A DNA stretch of 7,223 nucleotides from assembly GCA_900751815.1 (NCBI GenBank), contig CAADST010000181.1, positions 1 through 7,223 of the forward strand, in the 5' to 3' direction. This document shows positions 1 to 5,959 of this stretch, piece after piece (positions within the stretch are counted from its first letter, which is position 1; each line of letters opens with the position of its first letter). Source of the stretch: Bacilli bacterium. GTDB lineage: Bacteria > Bacillota_I > Bacilli_A > RF39 > UBA660. Position numbers and translations under genes: made by a program. The notes beneath the pieces were generated by a model. The model saw only the letters and a program-made list of their open reading frames with translations. It was not told the origin of the DNA and searched no databases.

Positions 1-126
1 AACTGTTGCATTAGTACCAACTGGCATAAACATTGGAGTTTCATAAGTTTTACCATTAAAAATTATTTCTCCAAGTCTAGCCATGGTTTTAGAGTCCGGA
101 TAATTTAATTTAAATTTTAATTTCAT
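1..126 (-). CDS. tgt: tRNA-guanine transglycosylase (queuine tRNA-ribosyltransferase), N-terminal part only
   Basis: Reading the minus strand from the ATG at 126 gives 42 open codons up to the window edge. The segment MARLGEIIFNGKTYETPMFM, then PVGTNATV, matches the characteristic start of bacterial Tgt (ARxG...ETPxFMPVGTxxTVK). In the family this enzyme swaps guanine for a queuosine precursor (preQ1 in bacteria) at wobble position 34 of GUN-anticodon tRNAs in the cytoplasm. Only the first strand of the TIM-barrel fold is present; the catalytic aspartates and the zinc site lie outside the window. The start at 126 gives an N-terminus of the length seen in E. coli Tgt. An in-frame ATG at 84 would remove residues before the conserved ARLG and has no ribosome binding site. 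Upstream is a good promoter with a leader of about 9 nt that contains GTGAT, able to pair with the end of 16S rRNA. It is divergent from the small membrane protein gene at 235. The family call is firm despite the short length. Confidence 0.9.
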   Translation of the reverse strand, partial: MKLKFKLNYPDSKTMARLGEIIFNGKTYETPMFMPVGTNATV

Positions 127-141
127 AACAATCACAAATCA

Positions 142-170
142 ATTATAGCTTATTTTTCTTTTTTTGTCGA
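142..170 (-). promoter_or_regulatory. Sigma-A-type promoter of tgt
   Basis: On the minus strand, TCGACA (170-165, 5 of 6 consensus) is followed by a 17-nt spacer and a perfect TATAAT (147-142). Transcription would begin near 135, leaving only about 9 nt before the tgt ATG at 126. The match and spacing are close to ideal for the housekeeping sigma factor; the start point is inferred. Confidence 0.75.
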
Positions 171-180
171 TATTTGTTAT

Positions 181-210
181 TTAATATTGTAAAATAAAAG
201 TATATATGAT
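181..210 (+). promoter_or_regulatory. Possible promoter of the small membrane protein gene
   Basis: TATGAT (205-210, 5 of 6) forms a reasonable -10. The best -35 is only TTAATA (181-186, 4 of 6) with an 18-nt spacer. The region is very AT-rich, so chance matches are common, but a plus-strand promoter is expected here because the gene at 235 is divergent from tgt. Confidence 0.35.
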
Positions 211-234
211 AAATTTAATTTAGGGTGATAATTA

Positions 235-615
235 ATGAGTAATGAAGAAACGATTCTTTTTGTTATATTTTTTTCTATAGCTTTTATTTTAATATATAAA
301 TATATAAGATTATATTTAAAAAAGAAACATATGATAAAAATAAATGCCACAGTAACTGATGTAATAAAAAGAACTACCTATCAAAAAAACATGTATGTTT
401 ATTTTTATAAATATAAATTTAAAGGTGAAGAATATAGTACAAGTGATAATACCAGACATAAAATATTAGGATTTAATCCTAAAATTAATGATACATATGA
501 AATATTTATTAATACTAAAAAACCTAGTGAGTGTATTACTCCACTAGATTTATTCTTAAGTAAAATTTCTTTAATATTAAGTATAGTTTTAATTATAGTA
601 CCTTTTATTTTATAG
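235..615 (+). CDS. Small two-helix membrane protein, DUF3592-like
   Basis: This 126-residue protein has a hydrophobic helix at about residues 7-27, a basic stretch (YLKKKH, 27-32), a soluble middle of about 75 residues, and a second hydrophobic helix at about 108-126 that ends the protein. The middle resembles the DUF3592 pattern: an NATVTDV strand after the first helix, alternating aromatic residues (YVYFYKYKFKGEEY, about 54-67), then a G-x-N-P turn and an EIFINTKKPSE segment like the family's 'YYNPxxPsea'. Basic residues after helix 1 suggest the middle domain is cytoplasmic (inference). No enzymatic role is known for this family and none is proposed. AGGGTG (222-227) is the ribosome binding site, 7 nt before the ATG. 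It appears to be a single-gene unit ending in the hairpin terminator at 629, convergent with ddl. The coding call is solid; the family call is moderate. Confidence 0.8.
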   Translation: MSNEETILFVIFFSIAFILIYKYIRLYLKKKHMIKINATVTDVIKRTTYQKNMYVYFYKYKFKGEEYSTSDNTRHKILGFNPKINDTYEIFINTKKPSECITPLDLFLSKISLILSIVLIIVPFIL

Positions 616-628
616 GTGCTTTTTATTT

Positions 629-673
629 ATGGCAAATTCGGAATCAATTCCGAATTTGCCATACTTTTCTTTT
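629..673 (+). terminator. Intrinsic terminator after the small membrane protein gene
   Basis: A perfect inverted repeat pairs 629-644 with 647-662 (16 bp; the innermost pair would open to give a 4-nt TCAA loop). It is followed by the interrupted T-run TTTTCTTTT at 665-673. The T-run is on the plus strand. On the minus strand the hairpin is followed by A-rich sequence, so it would terminate leftward transcription from ddl poorly. Confidence 0.85.
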
Positions 674-711
674 CGCCATCATAAACACTGGGATTAAAAC
701 ATGGCTAATTT

Positions 712-1743
712 TTATAATTTGGCTAAATTAATTAATCTATCAAGTAATTCAGTATAACTAATACCACCATATTCTATTAATTTTGGATACATACTAATAT
801 CAGTAAACCCCGGTAGTGTATTTATTTCATTTAAATATATCTTATTAGTGTTATCTTCTAAGAAAAAATCAATTCTTGATATTGTATCAATTCCAACAAC
901 CCTAGAAGCCCTAAGGGCAATATCTCTAATACTATCCATAATATTTTGATCAATATCTGCGGGTATTACAGTTTTAGATTCCTCATTTTTGTATTTAGCA
1001 TCATATGAATAAAATACATCTGAAGATAGAATTTCACCGATTGTTGATGCGTTATTACCAAGTATAGCACATTCAAGTTCTCTTCCAACAATATTTTTCT
1101 CAATTAGTATTTTATCATCTAAGTCTTTGACATTATACAAGGCATCAATTAATTCATTTAAATCACTGACCTTTTTTACTCCCACTGATGAACCAAGCCT
1201 TGCAGGTTTTACAAACACTGGATAATTTAATTTGTTTTGAATTAATTTATCAATTTCTAAAACACTAACCTCTTCATAATCAAAAGAATCATTTACTAAA
1301 TAAAATTTATTGTTATCGCACTTAATATATAAATCTGGTGCAACATTAATACCAGCATGTTTTAAAACATATTTAGTGAATACTTTATCTATACAGATGC
1401 TACTAGTAAGCACTCCACAACCAACATATGGAATATTAAGCATTTCAAGCATCCCTTGAATAGTGCCATCTTCCCCGTTTTTACCATGAAAAACTGGTAT
1501 CACGCATTCTAGACTACTCAAGAATTTAAAAACATTCTTAATCCTCTTTTTCCTTTTGGGTAACCACCCAAAAGTTTTTTTAGGCATATCTTCTAGCACA
1601 TGATACCAGTCTCCAGATTTATTAATATATACTGGATATATTTTGTATTTATCGTTATTTAAATGATTAATCACACTACAAGCACTTGCAACACTTACCT
1701 CGTGTTCATTAGATGTACCACCAAACAAAACCCCTAATTTCAT
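712..1743 (-). CDS. ddl: D-alanine--D-alanine ligase
   Basis: The 343-residue protein is full length for Ddl, an ATP-grasp enzyme that joins two D-alanines in the cytoplasm for peptidoglycan precursors. Visible landmarks, in order: GGTSNEHEVS (8-17, with Glu15 where family members place the first D-Ala), the signature HGKNGEDGTIQGMLE (86-100), KPARLGSSVGV (179-189, ATP-grasp lysine and the Ser loop), EKNIVGRELECAILG (215-229), the YDAKY omega-loop segment (247-251), RIDFF (290-294) and NEINTLPGF (305-313, Mg/ATP ligands). The tyrosine in the omega loop is typical of D-Ala-D-Ala ligases; D-Ala-D-Lac enzymes of the VanA type differ there. Its ribosome binding site AAGGGGAG (about 1753-1746) overlaps the stop codon of murF, so the two are tightly linked and probably co-translated. 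It is last in the lon-murF-ddl cluster. No strong leftward terminator follows. Confidence 0.96.
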   Translation of the reverse strand: MKLGVLFGGTSNEHEVSVASACSVINHLNNDKYKIYPVYINKSGDWYHVLEDMPKKTFGWLPKRKKRIKNVFKFLSSLECVIPVFHGKNGEDGTIQGMLEMLNIPYVGCGVLTSSICIDKVFTKYVLKHAGINVAPDLYIKCDNNKFYLVNDSFDYEEVSVLEIDKLIQNKLNYPVFVKPARLGSSVGVKKVSDLNELIDALYNVKDLDDKILIEKNIVGRELECAILGNNASTIGEILSSDVFYSYDAKYKNEESKTVIPADIDQNIMDSIRDIALRASRVVGIDTISRIDFFLEDNTNKIYLNEINTLPGFTDISMYPKLIEYGGISYTELLDRLINLAKL

Positions 1744-1751
1744 AACTCCCC

Positions 1752-3128
1752 TTATCTTAATGCATCTACTATTTCCTTAAATTTCATTGAGTTACTAGCT
1801 TTAATAAGTATGTAGTCTCCAGGTTTTATAACATCTTTTAAAAACTTGATAGCATCACTATTATTATCAAAATGTACTGCATCTATTTTATCTTTAGCTT
1901 CTTCATAAATATAGTTTGCCTCTAGCCCTACTGTAACTAATATATCTATTCCTTCATCTACTACTAATTTGCCAATTTTTCTATGTAAATCTTCTGTGTA
2001 ATTTCCCAGTTCAAACATTGAACCCAAAACAGCAATTCTTCTTCCCATTAGAGATGCCAAATACTTAATAGCATAACTCATTGAATCATAGTTAGCATTA
2101 TAAGAATCATCTATAATTGTTATATCTGATTCCCTACTTATTATATTCATTCTGTTGCTACTAAGTTCAAATGACCTAATTCCTTCATAAATATCTTTGT
2201 ATTCTTCGTGATACAAATTACCAACAGCAATACCCATTAAAGCATTATAAACAAAGTGTTCTCCAGATACTGGTACTAAATATTCTTTATTTAAAACTTT
2301 AAAAGTACTACTATTATCCTGAATATTTATATCAGTTGCTAAATAATCAGAATTATTATTGATACCAATAGTGATAATATTAAATTTATCTTTATTTTCT
2401 AAATACCAATTATGTAATAATTCATTATCATTGTTAATTATTAAATAGCCATCTTTATCTAATCCTTTTAGTATTTCTAGTTTGGCTTTTAATATATTTT
2501 CGCGACTTCCTAAATTACCTATATGAGCTGTTCCAATATTAGTAATTATAGCCACATTTGGTTTAGCAATATTGGTAAGATAACTTATTTCTCCGAAATG
2601 ATTCATTCCCATTTCTAAAACTAGTATTTCGCTACTCGCATCCATACTAAGAATTGTTAAAGGTAGCCCAATATGATTATTTTTATTGCCACAAGTTTTA
2701 TAGGCTTTGTATTTTTCTTTTAAAACACTATAAACTATATCTTTAGTGGAAGTTTTACCAGCAGAACCTGTAATAGCAATAACATCTTTTTTAAATATAC
2801 TTCTTTTGTATTTAGCAAGTTCCCCAAGAGCTTTAATAGTATCACTAACAACAATTATTGATTTATTGTTATCTTCTAAATACTTTAAATCACTTTTATT
2901 TTCTTCATAATTATCTAGTATTACTAATTTTGCACCATTTTTAAAAGCATCCATATAAAATAAATTACCATCGTTATTTTCCCCCTTAATACCAATATAA
3001 CAACTATCAATCTTTACTTTTCTGGTATCGGTCGTAAAATTAGTAATACTACCCTCTATTTCATTAATTATTTTTATAATTTCGATATTTTCATATATAT
3101 TTTTTATATTCAACTTTAACACCACCAT
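1752..3128 (-). CDS. murF: UDP-N-acetylmuramoyl-tripeptide--D-alanyl-D-alanine ligase
   Basis: MurF adds D-Ala-D-Ala to UDP-MurNAc-tripeptide with ATP, finishing the cytoplasmic UDP-MurNAc-pentapeptide. The 458 residues match the family length. Residues about 1-110 are the substrate-binding domain (FTTDTRKV at 31-38). The central ATPase domain has the P-loop ITGSAGKTSTK (119-129), NKNNHIGLPLTIL (148-160), EMGMNHFGEI (172-181) and TNIGTAHIGNLGS (196-208). The C-terminal domain has DDSYNANYDSM (340-350, the Mur-ligase DDxYNANP region, here with Tyr in place of Pro), LGSMFELG (368-375) and KASNSMKFKE (443-452). The start is uncertain. The ATG at 3128 has no clear ribosome binding site. A TTG at 3113 is preceded by GGTGGTG (3126-3120), 6 nt away, and would give 453 residues beginning MNIKNIY. 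The stop is 8 nt before ddl, and lon ends 16 nt upstream. Function is firm; start is moderate. Confidence 0.95.
   Translation of the reverse strand: MVVLKLNIKNIYENIEIIKIINEIEGSITNFTTDTRKVKIDSCYIGIKGENNDGNLFYMDAFKNGAKLVILDNYEENKSDLKYLEDNNKSIIVVSDTIKALGELAKYKRSIFKKDVIAITGSAGKTSTKDIVYSVLKEKYKAYKTCGNKNNHIGLPLTILSMDASSEILVLEMGMNHFGEISYLTNIAKPNVAIITNIGTAHIGNLGSRENILKAKLEILKGLDKDGYLIINNDNELLHNWYLENKDKFNIITIGINNNSDYLATDINIQDNSSTFKVLNKEYLVPVSGEHFVYNALMGIAVGNLYHEEYKDIYEGIRSFELSSNRMNIISRESDITIIDDSYNANYDSMSYAIKYLASLMGRRIAVLGSMFELGNYTEDLHRKIGKLVVDEGIDILVTVGLEANYIYEEAKDKIDAVHFDNNSDAIKFLKDVIKPGDYILIKASNSMKFKEIVDALR
3111..3126 (-). promoter_or_regulatory. Ribosome binding site and alternative TTG start of murF
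   Basis: GGTGGTG (3126-3120) differs by one base from GGAGGTG, the anti-Shine-Dalgarno complement, and sits 6 nt ahead of an in-frame TTG (3113-3111). If this TTG is used, the longer reading from 3128 contains leader rather than protein. Nothing comparable lies ahead of the ATG at 3128. Confidence 0.4.
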
Positions 3129-3136
3129 TCATAGAC

Positions 3137-3165
3137 ATTATACTCTATTTAAATAATTTTGTATA
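3137..3165 (-). promoter_or_regulatory. Possible internal promoter for murF-ddl
   Basis: On the minus strand TATACA (3165-3160, 4 of 6) is followed by exactly 17 nt and a perfect TATAAT (3142-3137). It spans the last codons of lon and the start of the lon-murF gap. A transcript would start near 3130: essentially leaderless for the ATG at 3128, or with a 17-nt leader carrying GGTGGTG for the TTG at 3113. The region is AT-rich, so a chance match is possible. Confidence 0.5.
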
Positions 3166-5397
3166 TATTTCATCAATGTTACTTGTCAAATTAATTTCCA
3201 TATTTTCTTTAATAACATCCGGCAAATAAACTAAATCCATTTCATTAGATGCTGGAATATAAACAGTCTTTATACCATTGTTATAAGCGCCGATTAATTT
3301 TTCTTTTAAGCCACCAATTTTTAATATATTACCATTTAAAGATATTTCTCCTGTAAAAGCTATATCACTAGGAATTTTCTTTTTTTCTAATACCGATAGT
3401 AAAGCAACAATACTAGCAAGACCTGCAGATGGGCCATCCTTTTTAGTATCAGCGCTCAAATAATGAAAATGGATATCCATTTTACTTAAATTATGTTTAT
3501 ATTTACTTTTGACAACAGTTGTAATGACTTCAATACTTTCTTGCATTATACTACCTAAATTACCAGTGGTAATTATTTTACCACTGCCAGGGTAAGTTAT
3601 CACTTGGACAGTTGTAACGATTCCACCAACTGGAGTATAGGCAAGCGCATTAGCAACTCCAATACTGTCTTCTTTTTGAGTATCGTTGCTATATTTTGGA
3701 TTTCCTAAAAGTTTAATAATTTTATCTTTATTAATAGTTTTTATATTATTAATTGCCATTTTTCTTACTAAAGATGTTAAAACTCTTGTTAGTTCACGAA
3801 CACCTGCTTCATTAGTATAGTTGTTAATTATAAATAAAATTATATCATCACTAAATCTTTCTTTTTCTACTAATTTATGTTCTTCACATATCTTAGGAAG
3901 TAAATATTTTCTAGCAATATCTTTTTTTTCAAATAAAGTATAACTATTTATATTAATTAGTTCTACTCGGTCAACTAAAGCATAAGGTATATCTTCTTCA
4001 TTATTTGCCGTTAAAATGAATAAAACATTAGATAAATCAAAGGGTTCTTCTAAATAATTATCGACAAATTTTTTATTTTGAACTGGGTCTAATATTTCTA
4101 GTAATACACTAGCAGGATCTCCTTTATAATCTTTAACCATTTTATCTACTTCATCAATTAATATTACTGGATTATTACTGCCAACTTTATTAATTCCTCC
4201 GATTATTTTGCCGGGAGAAGATGCAAGGTAAGTTTTTCTTGAACCAATAAGTTCTGTTGCATCGTTTAATCCCCCGACGCTGATTTTATAAAACTTACGA
4301 TTTAGAGCAGCTGCAATAGATGAAGCAATACTTGTTTTACCAACTCCTGGGGGCCCAACAAGACAAATAATTGGGGGGTTAATATCTTTGTTAATGTTTT
4401 TAATTGCCACATATTCAGTAATGCGAGATTTTATTTCATCTAGGCCATAATGGGTTTTATCTAGACTTTCTCTTACTTTATTAAAATTAGCATTTTCTTT
4501 AGTAGATTTATTCCAAGGTAAATTAAGTAAATAATCTAGGTAATTACGAATAACACTAAATTCGGGAGAAGATTCATTCATGAACTCTAATTTTTTAATT
4601 TCTCTTTCTATTTTTTCTTTAGTTTTACTAGAAATTCTTAATTTACTAAGTAATTCTTTAAAGCGATTTATTTCGCTATTAGATATACTTTCTTCTCCTA
4701 ATTCTTCGTTTATTATTTTTACTTTTTCTCTTAAAATAAATTTTCTTTGATCTTCATTAAAAGATATATTTACTTTTTCATCTAATTCGTTATCAAGTTC
4801 AATTATTTTTATTTCTTCGGATAGATCGATAATTAATGTTTTAGCTCTTTTTAAAGGATTTATTTCTTGCATATATCTTAGTTTTTTGTTTACATCAAAT
4901 GGTAAAAAAGAAGCAATTATATCAGTAGTTTTATTTAAATTTTTATCTTGCAAAAGCCCTAGTACATCATTAGATAAATGATTAGAGTTATCAATATATT
5001 CTTTTAAAACAGCTATTAATTTGCGTTTTATGGCACTTTCTTCATCTTTTACTACTGCTGGTAAGTCAATATGCATAATTTCACTATATAAAATATCGTC
5101 ATTACTATTATAATATTTTGTTACTGCAACTCTTTTAATGCCTCGTAAGACTACTTGAATACCATCATTTATAACTATTCGACTTTTTACTTTGGCAATT
5201 ACTCCAACTTTAGGTAAATCATCTACTCCTGGTTCTTCTTCAAAAGTATCAATTGGGGCTATAACTAAAATTTCGTTATTGTATTTATTTGTAGCAACAG
5301 CTATTGTTTTTTGACTAATAGTATTGTTTAATTCCAATTTTATTTCCTGATTAGGAAGGATAATCAAATTTTTTAAAATTATTACTGGTATATTCAT
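3145..5397 (-). CDS. lon: ATP-dependent Lon protease (LonA type)
   Basis: A 750-residue cytoplasmic AAA+ serine protease that degrades misfolded and selected regulatory proteins; slightly shorter than the usual 770-810. Residues 1 to about 195 form the substrate-recognition LON domain (ILKNLIILP near the start). A charged helical region follows at about 195-300, including FNEDQRKFILREKVKIINEE. The AAA+ module has Walker A GPPGVGKT (348-355), pore loop around TYLASSPG (389-396), Walker B VILIDEVDK (411-419), sensor-1 TANN (463-466), arginine finger R478 in VDRVEL, and sensor-2 EAGVREL (530-536). The protease domain has TPVGG (588-592), nucleophile Ser657 in KKDGPSAG, and Lys700 in GGLKEK; the 43-residue gap equals that in E. 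coli Lon (S679/K722). There is no transmembrane segment, excluding LonB. The start is backed by GGGAGGT (5409-5403), 5 nt upstream. It leads the lon-murF-ddl cluster and is divergent from the ZIP gene. Some usually conserved loops are altered (see findings), but every catalytic residue is present. Confidence 0.97.
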   Translation of the reverse strand: MNIPVIILKNLIILPNQEIKLELNNTISQKTIAVATNKYNNEILVIAPIDTFEEEPGVDDLPKVGVIAKVKSRIVINDGIQVVLRGIKRVAVTKYYNSNDDILYSEIMHIDLPAVVKDEESAIKRKLIAVLKEYIDNSNHLSNDVLGLLQDKNLNKTTDIIASFLPFDVNKKLRYMQEINPLKRAKTLIIDLSEEIKIIELDNELDEKVNISFNEDQRKFILREKVKIINEELGEESISNSEINRFKELLSKLRISSKTKEKIEREIKKLEFMNESSPEFSVIRNYLDYLLNLPWNKSTKENANFNKVRESLDKTHYGLDEIKSRITEYVAIKNINKDINPPIICLVGPPGVGKTSIASSIAAALNRKFYKISVGGLNDATELIGSRKTYLASSPGKIIGGINKVGSNNPVILIDEVDKMVKDYKGDPASVLLEILDPVQNKKFVDNYLEEPFDLSNVLFILTANNEEDIPYALVDRVELININSYTLFEKKDIARKYLLPKICEEHKLVEKERFSDDIILFIINNYTNEAGVRELTRVLTSLVRKMAINNIKTINKDKIIKLLGNPKYSNDTQKEDSIGVANALAYTPVGGIVTTVQVITYPGSGKIITTGNLGSIMQESIEVITTVVKSKYKHNLSKMDIHFHYLSADTKKDGPSAGLASIVALLSVLEKKKIPSDIAFTGEISLNGNILKIGGLKEKLIGAYNNGIKTVYIPASNEMDLVYLPDVIKENMEINLTSNIDEIYTKLFK

Positions 5398-5421
5398 GTG
5401 CGACCTCCCAAACTAAAAGTT

Positions 5422-5450
5422 ATTATATCTATTTTCACTGTGTTTGTAAA
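5422..5450 (-). promoter_or_regulatory. Sigma-A-type promoter of lon (lon-murF-ddl)
   Basis: On the minus strand TTTACA (5450-5445, 5 of 6) is followed by 17 nt and a perfect TATAAT (5427-5422), placing the start of transcription near 5415. The leader to the lon ATG (5397) is about 18 nt and contains GGGAGGT (5409-5403). A short dyad, AACT-aaa-AGTT (5411-5421), lies at the predicted start; it is too short to call an operator. No clear CIRCE or CtsR heat-shock operator is visible. Confidence 0.8.
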
Positions 5451-5494
5451 GACTAAATCACCAATAAATTTTAAGAGCATACCATATTAATATA

Positions 5495-5503
5495 AAAGGA
5501 GGT
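5495..5503 (+). promoter_or_regulatory. Strong ribosome binding site fixing the GTG start of the ZIP gene
   Basis: AAAGGAGGT is a perfect Shine-Dalgarno sequence 5 nt before GTG at 5509. It decides the start, since there is no suitable ATG at this spot. No convincing promoter was found between it and the lon promoter on the other strand: TTGTAA at 5444-5449 has no good -10 at proper spacing. Confidence 0.85.
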
Positions 5504-5508
5504 TTACG

Positions 5509-5901
5509 GTGTTTGATTGGTTTATAAATTTATCGTATCCATTTCAAGCTTTTTTAGCATGCATATTTACTTGGTTTGTTACATCTTTAGGTTCAGCAGT
5601 TGTTTTTTTATTTAAAAAAGTCAATAAAACAGTGATGGATGCGATGCTTGGATTTGCTGCAGGAGTCATGATTGCTGCAACATTTTTCTCGCTACTATCC
5701 CCTGCAATTGAAATGGCTAATAATTTAGAAATGATTGCTTGGCTAGTTGTTTCGATTGGATTTTTTTGTGGTGGTTTACTTTTGTATATTTGTGATAAAA
5801 TATTTGATCATTTTACAAAAAAACAAGAAAATAGTTCAAATAAAAGAATTGTTATGTTAATTTCATCTATTACCTTACATAACATACCAGATGGTTTGTG
5901 A
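5509..5901 (+). pseudogene. ZIP-family (GufA-like) metal transporter, truncated after about half its length
   Basis: The 130 residues match the N-terminal half of GufA-like ZIP transporters, which move zinc or other divalent metals across the membrane and are usually about 260-280 residues with eight helices. Seen here: helix 1 about 12-35 (FLACIFTWFVTSLGSAVVF), helix 2 about 45-65 with the family-typical MLGFAAGVMIAATFFSLLSPAIE, helix 3 about 75-95, a short charged loop (KKQENSSNKR), and the start of helix 4 with HNIPDGL at 124-130. That is the metal-binding HNxPEG motif. The frame then meets TGA, where family members continue AVG.... None of the three forward frames after 5898 resembles ZIP, so this is not a simple frameshift. 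Helices 5-8, including the second metal motif HExP, are missing, so transport function is very unlikely. A perfect ribosome binding site shows the 5' end is intact. Whether this is a true genomic truncation or an assembly join cannot be told here. Confidence 0.85.
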
Positions 5902-5909
5902 AATATGTA

Positions 5910-5938
5910 TAGACTTTTTGCGAAAAATATGCTAAAAT
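5910..5938 (+). promoter_or_regulatory. Promoter of the coiled-coil membrane protein gene
   Basis: TAGACT (5910-5915, 4 of 6) is followed by 17 nt and TAAAAT (5933-5938, 5 of 6). The -10 is preceded by TGC (5930-5932), an extended -10 (TGn). Transcription would start near 5945. The element begins only 9 nt after the stop codon of the truncated ZIP gene. The ribosome binding site GGAGGGG (5945-5951) lies close to or at the transcript start, so the promoter may sit slightly further upstream or the leader is very short. Confidence 0.6.
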
Positions 5939-5959
5939 ATTGGCGGAGGGGAAAATATT

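Noticed and set aside
629..662. Perfect 34-base inverted repeat as a mobile-element end or recombination site
   Set aside because: Its position just after a stop codon and the T-run that follows fit an intrinsic terminator, and no second copy is present in the window.
703..726. Direct repeat GGCTAA at 703-708 and 721-726 near the ddl stop
   Set aside because: Only six bases in AT-rich sequence, one copy being inside ddl; no structure or partner repeats.
5398..5508. Heat-shock operator (CIRCE or CtsR type) ahead of lon
   Set aside because: I looked for the CIRCE inverted repeat and GGTCAAA heptads on both strands. Only the 4-bp dyad AACT-aaa-AGTT was found, too short to support an operator.
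5901..5931. Short repeat AAATATG at 5901-5907 and 5925-5931 as a possible target-site duplication
   Set aside because: Both copies are on the same side of the junction and the sequence is low in complexity. A target duplication should flank the inserted segment, whose far end is not in view.
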